Origin: Microcaldota archaeon
GTDB lineage: Archaea; Micrarchaeota; Micrarchaeia; Micrarchaeales; Micrarchaeaceae
NCBI GenBank assembly: GCA_027365735.1
Contig: DAHXLY010000012.1
Coordinates: forward strand, 1 to 38,133
DNA: 38,133 bases
Direction: 5' to 3'
Of the stretch, positions 36,541 through 38,133 are shown piece after piece (within the stretch, counting starts at the first letter, position 1; each line of letters starts with the position of its first letter). The notes under the pieces were generated by a model, which made no database searches, was not told the DNA's origin, and saw only the letters and a list, made by a program, of their open reading frames with translations. The translations under genes were made by a program, and so were the position numbers.

Positions 36541-37278
36541 TTGAAGAGAGAGGATAAGAAGCCGAAGGAAAAGGCCGAGAAGGGGGAGAAGAAAGAGGAG
36601 AAAAAAGGGAAGACGAGCGTGCACTTCGTTAAGGTCAAGGCGCTCGCCGACTTTGCAAGGGCGCTTGCGACTTTCGGTGAGGGGACGCACGCAGCATATG
36701 CGGTGAAAGACGGGCAGTGGTACAGGATATTTGCGCTGGGGCTGAAGATTGGCGACATAAGGCTGGCGTATTACACCGAATCGAAGGCCATCGGCAGCAT
36801 GCTGGTCTACCAGCCAGGCACAACCATGGGTCCCGAAAGCGCGGAGATCAAAAACATCACTTCTCCGGTATCGAACCAGCGCGGCGCACAGAATATGCCG
36901 ATCATAGAGCTGGCGAGGAACCCTTATGTTGACGGAGGGGAGAAAGCCAAGGTGAAGGCGGTAATGGTGAGGATAAAGAACTGCGACGCCGTCATCAGGG
37001 GCCTGATAACAAAGTCGCTCGAGAACAACACAATCGGCAGGGTTTATTGCTTCAAGTATGGAGGAAAGACGTACATCGGAAGCTTCATTCTGCTGGAGGA
37101 CGACGATGACAAGATGTTTTGCTACGCGGAATGCCCCGATGGGAAGGAATTTAGCTTTTTCAGGTATAATTACACGACAGACAAGGTCGAGCCGACCGAG
37201 GTCTTCGGAGAGCACTCTTACCTGTACGTAAGGGTAATAAACCTTGCAGAACCATTCAACTTCTTCAAGCCCGAATAG
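36541..37278 (+). CDS. Unknown protein with Lys/Glu-rich N-terminus; 3' end overlaps tRNA-Asn
   Basis: 245-aa ORF, TTG start preceded by GTGAT; stop codon lies in the tRNA. Confidence 0.65.
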   Translation: MKREDKKPKEKAEKGEKKEEKKGKTSVHFVKVKALADFARALATFGEGTHAAYAVKDGQWYRIFALGLKIGDIRLAYYTESKAIGSMLVYQPGTTMGPESAEIKNITSPVSNQRGAQNMPIIELARNPYVDGGEKAKVKAVMVRIKNCDAVIRGLITKSLENNTIGRVYCFKYGGKTYIGSFILLEDDDDKMFCYAECPDGKEFSFFRYNYTTDKVEPTEVFGEHSYLYVRVINLAEPFNFFKPE

Positions 37279-37340
37279 CTCAGTGGTAGAGCGATTGGCT
37301 GTTAACCAATAGGTCGCAGGTTCAATCCCTGCTTCGGGCG
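37269..37340 (+). tRNA. tRNA-Asn(GTT)
   Basis: GCCCGAA/TTCGGGC acceptor, ATTGG-CTGTTAA-CCAAT anticodon arm, GCAGG-TTCAATC-CCTGC T-arm, discriminator G. Confidence 0.95.
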
Positions 37341-37568
37341 CTCAAGTTTTTCGAGAGCGATACCACGTTCGGAGCTAATCCGGGCCCAAGCTCCAAGCCA
37401 AGCAAAAACAGAGAAATCAGGTTCGAATTCAGAGAGCTTTTAGACGCTTTGGAAGAGGTTGCAAAAACGCTACCTCAGTCGAAGCTTGAAGAGATGAAGG
37501 CTTACTTAAAGGTTTCAATAGGATCAGCTCTTACTCTCGCTTTTCGAGCAATACAATCAGTATTTTAA
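37341..37568 (+). pseudogene. Coding-like orphan frame directly downstream of tRNA-Asn, possible integrated-element remnant
   Basis: Open frame 37290..37568 from inside the tRNA: ...QVQSLLRALKFFESDTTFGANPGPSSKPSKNREIRFEFRELLDALEEVAKTLPQSKLEEMKAYLKVSIGSALTLAFRAIQSVF*; no upstream canonical start. Confidence 0.35.
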
Positions 37569-37604
37569 GCTCTTCTTCCATATCGAACAATAATTGCTGA
37601 GACA

Positions 37605-38133
37605 ATGGAAATCATAATAGCTTTGCTGGTGCTGCTCTCCATCTCCCTGATACTTGGCGAGCTCTTCCGCAGGTTTGGACTTCCTTCCGTGGCGGGGCAG
37701 CTTCTTGCCGGCATATTGCTGGGGCCGGTTGCACTAAACATAGTGGCGCCGACGAGCTCGCTCACTAGCTTCTCCGATATCGCGCTCTTCTTCATAATAT
37801 TCATGATAGGCGCAGAGGTGACCACAGAGGTTCTCACGGAGCATTTACGGCAGGCTTTTGCGTTCACGGCTACGAGCTTCATAATACCTTCAGCGCTCAT
37901 GGCGCTTGTGGCAGTGCTCTTGTTCGGCATGCCGGTAACGCAGGGAGTGATAACAGCAGTTGCAATAGGCGTGCCTTCAATATCAATAATCTCAGTGCTG
38001 CTCTACAAGTACGATCTGCTGAAGCTCGAGCTTGGGCACGTGATTCTCGCGAGCGTGGTCTTTACCGACATAATAGCTTTCGGGGCGCTGGCTGCAATCT
38101 CAGGAGGCGCCTTTGACACAACCCTGATACTCT
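37605..38133 (+). CDS. Cation/proton antiporter (CPA2/Kef-type), truncated by window end
   Basis: Manual translation MEIIIALLVLLSISLILGELFRRFGLPSVAGQLLAGILLGPVALNIV...FFIIFMIGAEV...AIGVPSISIISVLL, open to the window edge. Confidence 0.85.
   Translation, partial: MEIIIALLVLLSISLILGELFRRFGLPSVAGQLLAGILLGPVALNIVAPTSSLTSFSDIALFFIIFMIGAEVTTEVLTEHLRQAFAFTATSFIIPSALMALVAVLLFGMPVTQGVITAVAIGVPSISIISVLLYKYDLLKLELGHVILASVVFTDIIAFGALAAISGGAFDTTLIL

Noticed and set aside
36487-37215. 242-aa minus-strand ORF opposite the 36541 gene
   Set aside because: Antisense shadow ORF; the + strand ORF has SD-like start and protein-like composition.
1-38133. CRISPR array
   Set aside because: No regularly spaced direct repeats with unique spacers were seen anywhere in the window.

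Overview
The window looks like a single archaeal contig. Gene content points to a DPANN/Micrarchaeota-like genome, with a thermopsin-like protease hinting at an acidophile (inference). Most of it (about 4.5-37.3 kb) is ordinary chromosome: dTMP kinase, RpoF/DUF655/eL21, TrmI/topoisomerase IA, eS1/uS15, ValRS, HD phosphohydrolase/VKOR/cDPG synthetase-like, PIN/RpoE'/Spt4, FKBP/ASCH, GluRS, a GT4 glycosyltransferase, fibrillarin, and a two-component/pilin/secreted-protein cluster. The left ~4.45 kb looks like one end of an integrated element abutting tRNA-Glu(TTC). It carries a tyrosine recombinase whose reading frame stays open back into the 3' half of the tRNA without a canonical start (SSV-like partitioned int), a repeat/hairpin-rich noncoding zone, a small GIY-YIG protein, a possibly interrupted membrane ORF, and a tight operon of wHTH-like protein, OLD-type ATPase/TOPRIM and a truncated third gene that may be a defence locus. 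Other leads: a wHTH-REC-degenerate GGDEF-like regulator, an AbrB/RelE-type TA module with a perfect operator palindrome, a 10-bp inverted repeat before a multi-PAS histidine kinase, a CDS that takes its stop codon from a tRNA-Asn gene, and an orphan coding-like frame following that tRNA. All family calls were made by eye from motifs; no searches were run.
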